Origin: JAYPWI01 sp038135065
Lineage (GTDB): Bacteria; Actinomycetota; Acidimicrobiia; Acidimicrobiales; Poriferisodalaceae
Reading direction: 5' to 3'
DNA: 64,000 bases
Assembly: GCA_038135065.1 (NCBI GenBank)
Contig: JAYPWI010000018.1
Location: forward strand, 11,456-75,455
Below the pieces are notes generated by a model. The model worked only from the letters and a program-made list of their open reading frames with translations, searched no databases and had not been told where the DNA came from. Numbering within the stretch: the first letter of the stretch is position 1; every line of letters starts with the position of its first letter. The position numbers were made by a program, and so were the translations under genes. Below are positions 45,547-54,997 of this stretch, one piece after another.

Positions 45547-46700
45547 CAGGCGCCGCCCCCGGCGGCCAAGCTCGCGGCGGCGGCCGCCTCGTTGCGGGCC
45601 ACCTCACGGGACCGTTCGGCGGCTTCGTCGTCGGTGAAGTGGGGCATGACCTCCTCGGCGAACAGGCGGAGGCTGGCCAGCACCTGCTCCTGGGGGATCG
45701 ACTCTGCTGCGTTGAGCAGGAACTGCACCCGGTCCACGCCGGTGGCCTCCCACTTCTTCAGCTCCCGGATGATCTGGTCGGGGTTACCCACCGCGATCCC
45801 CTCGGGCGGCTCCTTGAGGTCTCCGGGGCTCGATGCCTGGCGACGGGCGTTGGCCAACAACCCAGCCGAGGGATACGCCCGTGTGGGGTATACCTCCTTG
45901 GCCATGTCCAACTGACCGGCCATGTACTGGAACTGGCCCATCATCTTGCGACCCGTGGTGACCCCGACCTCGCTGTCGTCGTGGCAGAAGAGGAAGTTGA
46001 TGGTGTTGAGCTGATCGTTGACGAAGGCGCCCGCCGGCTCGCAGTACTGGATCCGCCGCCGGTACTCGCGCACCTTGCGCTCCTGTTCGGCGAAGGTCGT
46101 GAAGTTGACCCCCAGGCAGCCCATCCCCCGATCGGCAGCGTCGTCCTCGGTGCCGGGGCTGGACACGGCGACCCACAGCGGTGGGTGGGGCTTCTGGATC
46201 GGCTTGGGCAACACGGCCCGCGACGGCATCGAGAAGAACTGCCCGTCGTGGCGGTAGCGCTCCTGGGTCCACATCTTGGGGATGGCGGGGACGAACTCGT
46301 CCCAGCTCTTCTTGGTGGTGTCCGGGTCGGCTTGGAAGCCGCCCAGCTCGGTCCAGGTGGCCGAGCGGCCGGTGCCCATCTCCAGTCGACCACCCGACAG
46401 CACGTCGAGCACGGCGGCCCGTTCGGCGATGCGGATCGGATGGTTGAACTCCGGGACGCAGGTCACGATGCCGTGGCCGACCCTGATCCGCTCGGTGACC
46501 ATGGCGCAGGCAGTGAGGAACAACTCAGGCGCCGAGCAGTGGGAGTACTCCTCCAAGAAGTGGTGCTCCACCGCCCACACCTGGTCGAAGCCCAACTGGT
46601 CGGCCAGCTTGACCTGCTCGATCGCGTTCTCGTACACGATCCGCTCGTTGTCCTCGAACGGACGCGGCACTGACAACTCGTAGAAGATGCCGAACTTCAT
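45546..46700 (-). CDS. LLM-class flavin-dependent monooxygenase, copy 2
   Basis: The 384-residue protein starts MKFGIFYELSVPRPFEDNE, has QVWAVEHHFLEEYSHCSAPE and the luciferase-type GGRLEMGTGRS. It resembles bacterial luciferase alpha chain-like FMN monooxygenases that use reduced flavin. ATG at 46698-46700 fits the conserved start. It is the first gene of the operon with the decarboxylase-like and Ldh2 genes. No flavin reductase is next to it. Confidence 0.87.
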   Translation of the reverse strand: MKFGIFYELSVPRPFEDNERIVYENAIEQVKLADQLGFDQVWAVEHHFLEEYSHCSAPELFLTACAMVTERIRVGHGIVTCVPEFNHPIRIAERAAVLDVLSGGRLEMGTGRSATWTELGGFQADPDTTKKSWDEFVPAIPKMWTQERYRHDGQFFSMPSRAVLPKPIQKPHPPLWVAVSSPGTEDDAADRGMGCLGVNFTTFAEQERKVREYRRRIQYCEPAGAFVNDQLNTINFLFCHDDSEVGVTTGRKMMGQFQYMAGQLDMAKEVYPTRAYPSAGLLANARRQASSPGDLKEPPEGIAVGNPDQIIRELKKWEATGVDRVQFLLNAAESIPQEQVLASLRLFAEEVMPHFTDDEAAERSREVARNEAAAAASLAAGGGA

Positions 46701-46815
46701 GGTTCCCCCTCGGTCCCCGATCCGATGGGGAAATCCTACGGCACTGCGGCAACCCGACGCAGGGTCGGAGACCACCGTGGTGGACAGGGACCGCTCGGGC
46801 GACAAATGTGCAGCC

Positions 46816-48477
46816 ATGAACGGCAACGAACTCATCGCCCGCATCCTCCAACGGGAGGGTGTGGAGTGGTTGGCCTGCTTCCCCAACAACCCGCTCATCG
46901 AGGCCTGCGCCAAGGTGGGAATCCGCCCCATCGCCTTCCGCCACGAGCGGGGCGCGGTGATGGCCGCCGACGGTTACAGCCGGGTGAGCGACCGGGCCCG
47001 CTTCGGCGTGGTAGCCGTCCAGAGCCAGGCTGGGGCCGAAAATGCTCTCGGGGGCGTAGCCCAGGCCTATGCCGACAACATCCCCATCCTGGTGTTGCCC
47101 GGTGGGCCCGCCTCGGGCGAGATCGCCGTGCGCCCCAATTACTCCGCGGTGCGGAACTACGAAGGCATCGTCAAGAGCGGCGAGTCCCTCCGTCGATCGG
47201 CCGACATCCCCGCCGCCATGCGCCGGGCCTTCGCCGCCCTCCGCAACGGGGCGCCCGGACCCGTCCTCGTGGAACTGACCGCCGATGTGTGCGCCCAAGA
47301 GGTCGACGACCGGGCGCTCGAGAGCTACCACCCCCCCACTGCGGTACGCAGTGCCCCCGACCCCGCCGATGTCGAGGCCGCCCTCGACGCCCTCTTGGCC
47401 GCAAAGGAACCCGTCATCTGGGCCGGTGGCGGGGTGCTCTTCGGCGGGGCGACGGCGGAGTTGGTCGAGTTCGCCGAACTGGTGGCTGCTCCCGTGTTCT
47501 GCACCATGCAGGGCAAGTCGGCCATCGACGAGGCCCACCCCCTGTCCCTGGGCGCAGGCGGCATGACCACCACCGGTCCGGCTGCCCGCTGGCTGGGCGA
47601 CACCGACTGTCTGATCGGCCTGGGCACCAGCCTGACCCGAACCCCCTACGGACAGCGTGTGCCCAGAGGGGCGACCCTCATCCAGCACACCCATGATCCG
47701 GACCAGATCGGCAAGGATGAAGGGGTCGACATCGCCCTGGTGGGCGATGCCCAACTGACTCTGCGGGCCCTGATCGAAGCGGCCCGGGAGCGCCTGGGGC
47801 ACCCCGGACGGGACCGTGGCCCGATCGAGGCTCGCGTCGGCACGGCTCGCGGCGAATGGCTGGCTCAGTGGGCACCCGCCCTGCACTCCGACGAAGAGCC
47901 CCTCACCTATTACCGGGTCATCGCCGAGCTGAACCGGGGCCTGGACCGGGACAACTCCATCGTGACCCATGACGCAGGGGCGCCTCGGGACTGCATGGTG
48001 CCCTTCTATGCCGCCTCCACCCCCCACTCCTACGTCGGCTGGGGAAAGACGACGCACCTGGGGTTCGGCATTCCGTTGGCCATCGGGGCCAAGCTGGCCC
48101 ACCCCGATCGGTTCTGCTGCAACGTGATGGGTGACGGCGCCTTCGGCATGTCGGGCACCGACATCGAAACCGCAGCCCGGTCTGGGGTGGCCATCACCAC
48201 CATCGTGTTGAACAACGGCCACATGGCCACCTATCCCCACGGGTCACCCATGGACCCCGTGACCGCCCGGACCACCTACGGGGTGACCACCATGGCCGGT
48301 GACTACGCAGCCATCGCGACGGGGATGGGGGCGACGGGCATCACCGTTCGCACCGCAGCCGAACTGACCTCGGCCATCGCGACGGCCAGGGAGCTCAACG
48401 CAGATGGCACCACGGTCTTGCTCGACGTCCACGCCAACATCGAGGCCCGCCGGTCCCCCAACAATCCGCCGAGCTGA
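46816..48477 (+). CDS. Thiamine pyrophosphate-dependent enzyme, acetolactate synthase-like
   Basis: The 553-residue protein has three ThDP domains: PYR with the catalytic glutamate in FRHERGAVMAADGYSR, a central domain and the PP domain with MGDGAFGMSGTDIETAAR..NN for Mg-ThDP. It belongs to the acetolactate synthase/decarboxylase superfamily and probably acts on a 2-keto acid. Active-site details do not settle which. It is transcribed divergently from the LLM monooxygenase. ATG at 46816 is chosen from the conserved start NGNELIARILQREGVE. Confidence 0.87.
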   Translation: MNGNELIARILQREGVEWLACFPNNPLIEACAKVGIRPIAFRHERGAVMAADGYSRVSDRARFGVVAVQSQAGAENALGGVAQAYADNIPILVLPGGPASGEIAVRPNYSAVRNYEGIVKSGESLRRSADIPAAMRRAFAALRNGAPGPVLVELTADVCAQEVDDRALESYHPPTAVRSAPDPADVEAALDALLAAKEPVIWAGGGVLFGGATAELVEFAELVAAPVFCTMQGKSAIDEAHPLSLGAGGMTTTGPAARWLGDTDCLIGLGTSLTRTPYGQRVPRGATLIQHTHDPDQIGKDEGVDIALVGDAQLTLRALIEAARERLGHPGRDRGPIEARVGTARGEWLAQWAPALHSDEEPLTYYRVIAELNRGLDRDNSIVTHDAGAPRDCMVPFYAASTPHSYVGWGKTTHLGFGIPLAIGAKLAHPDRFCCNVMGDGAFGMSGTDIETAARSGVAITTIVLNNGHMATYPHGSPMDPVTARTTYGVTTMAGDYAAIATGMGATGITVRTAAELTSAIATARELNADGTTVLLDVHANIEARRSPNNPPS

Positions 48478-48533
48478 CCCCGGTCGGCGGCAACGGCCCG
48501 TTCTCGCGCCTCGAGGCCACCTAGGCTCGGAGC

Positions 48534-49409
48534 ATGAGCGACGCCGTGGTCACCGCCCTGCACCTCCATCCCGTCAAGGGGTGCCATCGGGTGGAGGTCG
48601 ACACGGCCACTGCCACCGCCTCGGGGTTGGCCGGTGACCGGCTGTGGCAGGTGGTGGACGCCGAGGGAACCTGCGTCACCCAACGCACCCACCCGGTCAT
48701 GGCCACCCTGGCCACGGCCATCGACGGGGACGGCGTGGTGACCGTCGGGGACGCCGAGCGGGGAACCGTGACCCTCGACCGACGAGGGGCGCCACCGGCC
48801 CAGGTGGCGTCCAGCCTGCTGGGCGTCGAGGTCCAGGCGGTCGACGGAGGTGAGGACGCAGCCGAGTGGATCTCGGACATCCTTGGTGGTCCGCACCGGT
48901 TCGTCGCGCTGTCAGACGAGGGCTACCGGGTGCCGTCCAAGATCGACCAGTTCGACCAACCCGTGTCCTTCGCCGACCTGGCCCCCGTGCTGGTGGCAAA
49001 CGAACTGTCGGCCCGGTGGCTGAGCGATCGAGCCGACGAACCGTTCGGGGTCGACCGCTTCCGAGCAAACATCGTGGTCACCGCCACCGAGCCCTGGGTC
49101 GAGGACACCTGGGCCAGCCTGACGATCGGCGAGGCCACCCTGTCAGTAGGGCTGCCCTGGCCCCGCTGTGCGGTCCCTCAGATCGACCAGGACACAGGCC
49201 TGCGCCAGCGGGAGCCGGCCCGCGCCCTGCGGGCCCATCGGTGGTGCGAGGAAACCCCTGGCCTCGAGGGAGCGCTGAGCAGGATCGTCACGGGCAAGGG
49301 CCTGTTCGGTGTCTCCGCCGGCATCACCCCGGTCGGAGCAGTGATCACGGTGGGCGACCCGGTCACGGTAACTGCGACCCGCGAGCCACTCCTGGCCCCA
49401 CCCACCTGA
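48534..49409 (+). CDS. MOSC domain protein
   Basis: The 291-residue protein has an N-terminal MOSC beta-barrel (LHLHPVKGCHRVEV, GLAGDRLWQVVD) and a MOSC domain with VNRFRAN-like FGVDRFRANIV and the conserved cysteine in PWPRCAVPQIDQDTG. Cysteine in this position binds molybdopterin in mARC-type proteins, which reduce N-hydroxylated compounds. It has no fused ferredoxin domain, so it needs a separate electron donor. Confidence 0.88.
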   Translation: MSDAVVTALHLHPVKGCHRVEVDTATATASGLAGDRLWQVVDAEGTCVTQRTHPVMATLATAIDGDGVVTVGDAERGTVTLDRRGAPPAQVASSLLGVEVQAVDGGEDAAEWISDILGGPHRFVALSDEGYRVPSKIDQFDQPVSFADLAPVLVANELSARWLSDRADEPFGVDRFRANIVVTATEPWVEDTWASLTIGEATLSVGLPWPRCAVPQIDQDTGLRQREPARALRAHRWCEETPGLEGALSRIVTGKGLFGVSAGITPVGAVITVGDPVTVTATREPLLAPPT

Positions 49410-49418
49410 TCTTCGCCC

Positions 49419-50636
49419 CTACCAGATGGCCCCGGCCACCTTCATCTCGATGATCTCGTCCTCGGAGTAGCCGAGCTCGGCCAGCACCTCATCGGTGTGC
49501 TCCCCGTAGTCGGCGGCCAGGCCCCGGACCCCCCGATGGTCGTCAACGTCGAAGGGGCTGGGCGGCCCGACGAACCCGTCGTCGAAGGTGACCAGGTACT
49601 CGTTGTCCAAGATGTTCTGGTCGTGGGCCAGATCCTCGAGGCGATTCACGGGAGCCACCCAGGCCCCCGACGGGCGCAGCGCCGCCCACCAGTGAGCGGT
49701 GGTGTTGGTCCGCAGGTGCTCGGCGAAGAGCACCCGGAAGTCGTCGGCATTGCGCTGCACGGCGACGAACCCCTCGAAGCGGGGATCTTCCAACATCCAC
49801 TCGAGCCCGACCGCCTTGGCGATGCCCGGCCACTGGGGGGCCTGCAGTGCAGCGATGGCGATCCAACCGTCCGAGGTCTGGTAGGTGGTGAACAAGGGGT
49901 TGGTGGCCCCCATTGGATCGAACCGCTCCAAGCGGGCGTCGAGGTTGGCGGCCACCCCCATGGTCTGCAGCTGCATCCACAGCAGGGCCTGGGTCTGGGA
50001 GGTTCCGACCACACAGCCACGACCGGTCCGATCGCGCTTGACGAGCCCGGCCAGCACGGCCGAAGCCATCTGGGTACCGGTCAGGATGTCGCTCATCGAG
50101 CCCGGTGGATAGTTGGGCACCTCGGTGGGCGCAGTGGCGTCCATGAAGCCGGCGTAGGCCATCCCCACCGTGTCCTGACACAGATCGTCGGCCAATTCTC
50201 CCTTCAGCCCGAACCCACCGCCCCGGCAGTACACCAGCCGGGGGTTGATGGCCATCAGGCTGTCGGGGTCGGCCCCGTAGCGGGCGAGCCCGCTGGCTCG
50301 GAGGTTGGTGATGAACACATCGGCTTGTTCGATCATCCGCTCGAACACGGGCCGGCCAGCCTCGGACCGGATGTCGAGGACGAGGGACCGCTTGTTGCGG
50401 TTGAGCGACGCATACATCCATTCCCGCCCCCGGTCGTCGAACACGACCCCGAACGCACTGTGGAAGCTCCGCATGTAGTCGGCCTGGCCGACCTGCTCGA
50501 TCTTGACGACCTCGGCCCCCAGGCTGGCCAGGGCCAGGCCGGCAACCGGGCCCTGCACGTACATCGAGAGCTCGACGACCTTGATCCCGGCCAGGGGCGT
50601 CTCGTCGTCGGCTGGTTGCTGGTGACCGTCGTCCAT
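49419..50636 (-). CDS. CaiB/BaiF CoA-transferase family III, copy 2
   Basis: The 405-residue protein has GIKVVELSMYVQGPVAGLALASLGAEVVKIE, NKRSLVLDIRSEAG and a catalytic aspartate in SMSDILTGTQMA. ATG at 50634-50636 is chosen because the acidic lead-in is short; an ATG at 50654 would add six residues. It is convergent with the MOSC gene and divergent from LLM copy 3. The CoA acceptor acid is unknown. Confidence 0.88.
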   Translation of the reverse strand: MDDGHQQPADDETPLAGIKVVELSMYVQGPVAGLALASLGAEVVKIEQVGQADYMRSFHSAFGVVFDDRGREWMYASLNRNKRSLVLDIRSEAGRPVFERMIEQADVFITNLRASGLARYGADPDSLMAINPRLVYCRGGGFGLKGELADDLCQDTVGMAYAGFMDATAPTEVPNYPPGSMSDILTGTQMASAVLAGLVKRDRTGRGCVVGTSQTQALLWMQLQTMGVAANLDARLERFDPMGATNPLFTTYQTSDGWIAIAALQAPQWPGIAKAVGLEWMLEDPRFEGFVAVQRNADDFRVLFAEHLRTNTTAHWWAALRPSGAWVAPVNRLEDLAHDQNILDNEYLVTFDDGFVGPPSPFDVDDHRGVRGLAADYGEHTDEVLAELGYSEDEIIEMKVAGAIW

Positions 50637-50690
50637 AGCCGAAATATCCCACATGGGCGACCGATCCCGCTCGGCTCGTAGTGTCGGTCC

Positions 50691-51452
50691 ATGCAACTCG
50701 GCGCGATCATCGGTCCAGGCATCGACGGGGGCGACCCCGCAGCACTCCCCGACCAGGCCCGACGGTTCGAAGCCGAAGGGTTCGACGCCCTGTGGGCCGT
50801 GCACACCGTGGGCCGGGGGTTCATGGTCGCCGACCCCCTGGTCACCCTGGCCGTTGCCGCAGTGGTCACCGACCACGTCGAGCTGGGCACCGCCATCGTG
50901 CAGGTGCCCCTGTCGTCCCCCGGGATGCTGGCGCACCGCACCCTGTCCGTGGCCCAGTTGGCCGGACCCCGACTCACCCTGGGGGTGGGTGTCGGATCGA
51001 CCGACAAAGATTTCGCAGTGTCCGGCGGCGCCTTCGCCGACCGCTTCGCAGCCTTCGACGCCACCATCGGCGACCTGCGCCAGACCCTGGCGACGGGGGC
51101 CACCGACCGCTACGACCTGGCCGCCTGGCCCTCCGTGGTGGGCCGGGTACCCGTCGTGCTAGGGACCTGGGGAGCCGGGGTCGAGGTGGCGGCCCGTGAC
51201 TACGACGGCTGGATCGCCTCCAACGCCTACCGAACTGCCGACGAGGTCGTGGCCGCCCACGCCCGCTTCCGGGCCGCCGGGGGTGGACGAGCCATCGTGT
51301 CGACCATCGGCGTCGGGGCCGACACCGACCTGGGCGAACTACGCGACCGCCTGGCTCGCTTCGCCGACACGGGCTTCGACCAAGCCGTCGTGCTGATCCG
51401 CCCCGACGGCCCGACCCCCGCCGTGGTGCGTGACCTGGTCCCCTCCCCCTGA
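50691..51452 (+). CDS. LLM-class oxidoreductase, probably F420-dependent, copy 3
   Basis: The 253-residue protein is shorter than typical family members. It has MQLGAIIGPGIDGG, ARRFEAEGFDALWAVHTVG and RLTLGVGVGSTDKDFAVSG. The lack of one helix region in the C-terminal half explains the length. It is likely F420-dependent by resemblance, not proven. It is 28 bp upstream of CoA-transferase copy 3 in the same direction. Confidence 0.82.
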   Translation: MQLGAIIGPGIDGGDPAALPDQARRFEAEGFDALWAVHTVGRGFMVADPLVTLAVAAVVTDHVELGTAIVQVPLSSPGMLAHRTLSVAQLAGPRLTLGVGVGSTDKDFAVSGGAFADRFAAFDATIGDLRQTLATGATDRYDLAAWPSVVGRVPVVLGTWGAGVEVAARDYDGWIASNAYRTADEVVAAHARFRAAGGGRAIVSTIGVGADTDLGELRDRLARFADTGFDQAVVLIRPDGPTPAVVRDLVPSP

Positions 51453-51480
51453 GCTCGATCCCGAGGACTATCGTCGCCCC

Positions 51481-52668
51481 ATGGGGGTACTCACGGGCTA
51501 CCGCGTTCTCGACCTGTCCATCCTCGTGCAGGGACCGCAGGCCGCCTCGATGCTGGGCGACCTCGGCGCCGACGTGGTGAAGATCGAACTGCCCGTCGTG
51601 GGCGACCTCGGACGCTGGCTGACGGTCAGTGACGATGACGGACGGTCGCCGTACTTCGAGGGCAGCAACCGGGGAAAGCGATCGGCCACCCTTGACCTGC
51701 GCACTGCGGGCGGTCGCCGGGCGTTCCTCCGTCTGGCCGAGCAGGCCGACGTCATCATCCACAACTTCGTTCCGGGCACCGTCGAACAGTGGGGCATCGC
51801 GTACGAGGACATCGCGGCCATCAACCCCGGCATCGTCTATGCCGGCGGCTCTTCGTTCGGTCCACGCGGGCCCAACGCCACCCGTGAAGGGGCGGACATG
51901 GTCGGCCAGGCAGAGGGCGGCATCGTGTCGGTGATCGGCCATGACGACGGCGACCCGACCATCGTGGGAGCCACGATCGCCGACCACCTCGGGGCCCAGA
52001 ACATGATCACCGGCATCCTGGCCGCCTTGCTCCACCGGGAGCGGACGGGGATGGGGCAGCGGATCGACGTGTCGCTGGTCGGGAGCGCCATCTACGGCCA
52101 GATCTCCGAGATGACCCAGTCGATGCTGACCGGTCGCCACGTCGGCCGGCCGAATGCCGGCCACACCGTCATCCGAGCCCTCATTCACCGCTGCCCGACT
52201 GCGGATGGCTACATCTACCTCCTCGGTGTGCCCGAGCACCTGTGGAACGCCTTCGCCGACTGCATCGACCGACCGGACCTACACGACGATCCGCGCTTCG
52301 CCACCCTGCTGCAGACCCCAGAGAACTTGGCCATCCTCCGCGACCTGCTCGACGAGGTGTTTCCGACCCGGTCCACCGACGAGTGGGAGGCCCGACTCCT
52401 GGCCCACAACCAGCGCTTCGGCCGGGTGAAGACCTACCCGGAGGTGTTCACCGACGAGACCAACCTGGTCAACGGGTACGTGCAGCAGGTCGAGCACCCC
52501 GAGTACGGCTCGATCACCGTGGTGGGCAATCCGATCACCATGTCCCTCACCCCCACCGAGGTGTCGGTGGTGGCCCCCCACCTCGGCGAGCACACCGAGG
52601 AGGTCCTGCTCGAGGCCGGGTTCAGCTGGGAGGACATCGACGCCCTGCGAACCGACGGGGCATACTGA
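51481..52668 (+). CDS. CaiB/BaiF CoA-transferase family III, copy 3
   Basis: The 395-residue protein has GYRVLDLSILVQGPQAASMLGDLGADVVKIE, NRGKRSATLDLRTAGG and a catalytic aspartate in TIADHLGAQNMITG. It follows LLM copy 3 and precedes the TauD-like gene by 21 bp, so the three are probably one unit. Sequence divergence from copies 1 and 2 suggests different acids. Confidence 0.88.
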   Translation: MGVLTGYRVLDLSILVQGPQAASMLGDLGADVVKIELPVVGDLGRWLTVSDDDGRSPYFEGSNRGKRSATLDLRTAGGRRAFLRLAEQADVIIHNFVPGTVEQWGIAYEDIAAINPGIVYAGGSSFGPRGPNATREGADMVGQAEGGIVSVIGHDDGDPTIVGATIADHLGAQNMITGILAALLHRERTGMGQRIDVSLVGSAIYGQISEMTQSMLTGRHVGRPNAGHTVIRALIHRCPTADGYIYLLGVPEHLWNAFADCIDRPDLHDDPRFATLLQTPENLAILRDLLDEVFPTRSTDEWEARLLAHNQRFGRVKTYPEVFTDETNLVNGYVQQVEHPEYGSITVVGNPITMSLTPTEVSVVAPHLGEHTEEVLLEAGFSWEDIDALRTDGAY

Positions 52669-52689
52669 CCGCTCAGGGGGAGGTGCACC

Positions 52690-53574
52690 GTGCAACTCGA
52701 GATCACGGCACTGGACAACGAGCCGCTGGGGGCGCTGGTCACGGGCTGGCAGCCCGAGGAGACGCTCGACGACGCTACGGCCCAGCAACTCAGGAGTGCG
52801 CTGGCCGAGCATCTGGTGCTGGTGTTCCGAGGTCACCGACAGCCCACCGACACCGAACTGGTCGACTTCGCGGAAACCTTCGGCGACCTGATCAAGGGAT
52901 CGGAATGGTTTCGCGATGTCGGCGACCGTCCAGAGATCCTGCCCGTCACGAACGCCCTGGGAGCCGACGGCCTTCCCCAGGGAACGGGTGGGGCCGGCCC
53001 GCTCGAGTGGCACGCCGACTACTCCTATGTTCCCCGCCCGGGCAAGGAGAGCTTCCTCAACGCAGTCGAGCTGCCCCCCGACGCGCCGAGGACCTACTTC
53101 TGCAGCCAGTACACGGTGCTCGAGGATCTCCCGCCCCAGCTCGTCGACCGGTTGCGAGGACTGCGCGCCGTGCACTCCATCACCGGCTACGTCAAGCGTG
53201 ACGAGGGCCCCGACGATCACCGGGTGCGCAACGAGTTCCTGGCCAAGAAGCGCCGGGACGAGGCGGCTGGGGTGGAGCGGCCCGACATCCCCGAGGCCGA
53301 GCATCCCGTGATCGTGCGGCACCCCGAGACCGACCGGGAGATCCTCTACGTCAGTCGGGGCATCACCAAGCAGATCCTGGGCATGGCTCGCGAGGAGAGC
53401 TCCGCCCTGCTCAAGGAACTCCACGACCGCTCCACGGCCGCCGAGCGCGTCTACGCCCACGAGTGGCAGGTGGGCGACATGGTCATGTTCGACACCCTGG
53501 GTGCTCTGCATCGCCGTGACGCCTGGGACCCCTCCGGCATTCGGGTGATGCGCCAACTCAGCACCACCTGCTGA
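52690..53574 (+). CDS. TauD/TfdA-family Fe(II)/2-oxoglutarate dioxygenase
   Basis: The 294-residue protein has the iron ligands HxD in LEWHADYSYVP and the distal histidine in LHRRDAWDPSG, with the oxoglutarate arginine in RRDAWDPSGIRVMRQ. TauD-type enzymes hydroxylate their substrates, such as taurine or 2,4-D, at carbon next to a leaving group. The start is GTG at 52690 with GGGAGG upstream. Its substrate is unknown; it is next to the OsmC selenoprotein candidate. Confidence 0.9.
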   Translation: MQLEITALDNEPLGALVTGWQPEETLDDATAQQLRSALAEHLVLVFRGHRQPTDTELVDFAETFGDLIKGSEWFRDVGDRPEILPVTNALGADGLPQGTGGAGPLEWHADYSYVPRPGKESFLNAVELPPDAPRTYFCSQYTVLEDLPPQLVDRLRGLRAVHSITGYVKRDEGPDDHRVRNEFLAKKRRDEAAGVERPDIPEAEHPVIVRHPETDREILYVSRGITKQILGMAREESSALLKELHDRSTAAERVYAHEWQVGDMVMFDTLGALHRRDAWDPSGIRVMRQLSTTC

Positions 53575-53614
53575 GGCGACCGACGGGAGCGCAGCCTGCT
53601 CCTAGGATCGCTGA

Positions 53615-54112
53615 ATGGCTGACTCACCATTCCGCATCGAACGGGTAGACGACGGCGTCAGGTTCTCCTTCGACGTGGCGGCGGCCGCCGGTGCCCGGCA
53701 GACCAAGCAGGCTTGGTTCGATGCGTTCGAGATGTTGTGCGACGAGAGCGCAGCGGTGGGCGGTGACAACAGCGCTCCACCACCCCTGGCCTACTTCGGG
53801 GCCGCCCTAGCCTTTTGACTGCTGACCCAACTCGCCCGGGTCGGCGAGGCTCGCAACATCGACATCACGAGCGCCCAGATGACGGTGACCCCGTCGTTCA
53901 CCATGTCGGGGTCGATCGGCGCCGGGACCGCCCGTCACCGCCTCGACGGTGTGGCGACCCACCTCGACGTGGAGGCGGACGCCGACCGGGCCGCCATCGG
54001 GGCCATGGTCGCCCTGGCCGAGGACATGTGCTTCGTCCTCGATGCCATCCAACACGCCCACCCGGTGCACCGCACCACGGTGGTGAACGGGAAAGAGGTC
54101 ACCCCCGACTGA
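53615..54112 (+). CDS. OsmC-family selenoprotein candidate (in-frame TGA at codon 68)
   Basis: OsmC/Ohr proteins are thiol peroxidases using two cysteines. The frame from ATG 53615 reads 67 codons, meets TGA at 53816-53818, and continues open for 97 codons to TGA 54110-54112. The two halves together form one OsmC fold: GGDNSAPPPLAYFGAALAF, then LLTQLARVGEARNIDIT, then the second active-site cysteine in AEDMCFVLDAIQ. The TGA falls exactly at the peroxidatic cysteine (usual pattern AALAxC). A hairpin at 53831-53848 resembles a bacterial SECIS. I therefore read the TGA as selenocysteine, giving a 165-residue Sec/Cys enzyme. A nonsense mutation or sequencing error is the alternative. The 3' end overlaps the convergent SDR gene by 14 bp. 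Confidence 0.78.
53831..53848 (+). promoter_or_regulatory. Candidate bacterial SECIS element
   Basis: CTCGCC (53831-53836) pairs perfectly with GGCGAG (53843-53848), leaving the six-base loop CGGGTC. The loop starts 18 nt after the TGA; in E. coli fdhF the AGGUCU loop starts 17 nt after the UGA. Guanines at loop positions 2-4 followed by U match what SelB recognises. An alternative hairpin GCTGACCC/GGGTCGGC (53821-53828 with 53838-53845) is mutually exclusive and has no G at the loop start. A search for selA, selB, selD and tRNA-Sec in the genome would be decisive. Confidence 0.65.
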
Positions 54113-54929
54113 GGCTGCGGTCCTCGTCCATGGCGGCCAGCATCTTGTGGACCGCCTTGGTCCAATGGGGGTGGGTCAGGATCCAGAACTCGTCGTTGGC
54201 GATGGCGTCGCGCACCATCGTGCCGACCTCGTCGGGGTCCATCCCGTTCTCCAGGGTGTCCTGGATGGACCGGGCCACCCGGCCCGAAGCCTCGCCATCC
54301 GCCTTGGGTTTGCCTTGACCGGGCCGGTACTCGACGGAGTGACGGCTGATCGCCGTGTTGATCGGCCCAGGGCACAGCACCGAAGCGTGGACCGGGCTCT
54401 TGCGGGCCCGCAGGTCACGTTCGAGGGTGGCCATCAGGGCCACCACCCCGTGTTTGGCCACGTTGTAGGCCCCCATCATCCGAGTGGCGATCAGACCGGC
54501 CATGGACGAGGTGGCGTTGATGTGCCCCTCTCCCTGCTCCTCCATGAGGGGCAGGAACACATCGACCCCGTAGATGGGACCCCACAGGCACACGTCGACG
54601 ATCCACTTCCAGTCGGCGAGCTTCATGTTGTGGGTTGCAGTGGGAATACCGATGCCGGCGTTGTTGCACAACACGTGCACCCCACCGAAGGTCGACATCG
54701 CGGCATCGGCCAGGGCCTGGATGTCGTCGTGGTTCGACACGTCGCAGCGTTGGGTGATCACCTCGACCCCAGCGGCCGAGAACTCGTCCCGGGCCGCGCC
54801 CATGGCCGCCTCGTCGAGGTCGGCGATCACCAGGCGCATGCCGTCACCGGCCAGGGCCCTAGCAATGCCCAGCCCGATACCACTGGCCCCACCGGTGACC
54901 ACGGCCACCTTGCCTTCGAAGTTCTCCAC
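54099..54929 (-). CDS. Short-chain dehydrogenase/reductase
   Basis: The 276-residue protein has the NAD(P) motif VVTGGASGIGLGIA, NNAG, the catalytic serine near INATSSMAG and YxxxK in GAYNVAKHG. An aspartate in VIADLDEAA suggests NAD preference. It oxidises or reduces an unknown alcohol. Its last 14 bases overlap the OsmC gene end. Confidence 0.93.
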   Translation of the reverse strand: MENFEGKVAVVTGGASGIGLGIARALAGDGMRLVIADLDEAAMGAARDEFSAAGVEVITQRCDVSNHDDIQALADAAMSTFGGVHVLCNNAGIGIPTATHNMKLADWKWIVDVCLWGPIYGVDVFLPLMEEQGEGHINATSSMAGLIATRMMGAYNVAKHGVVALMATLERDLRARKSPVHASVLCPGPINTAISRHSVEYRPGQGKPKADGEASGRVARSIQDTLENGMDPDEVGTMVRDAIANDEFWILTHPHWTKAVHKMLAAMDEDRSLSRG

Positions 54930-54997
54930 GACGCCTCCCTGGTCGCACCAACGGACCCGGTTGCGACCCCTCGAACCCTAAACCACGATGCCGATCC

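Noticed and set aside
46525..48240. 571-codon minus-strand open frame
   Set aside because: It is antisense to the ThDP enzyme, whose catalytic motifs are intact.
53615..54112. OsmC gene as a simple pseudogene
   Set aside because: A random nonsense mutation exactly at the catalytic Cys, with an SECIS-like hairpin at the right distance and an intact downstream frame, is less likely than selenocysteine. It is not excluded.
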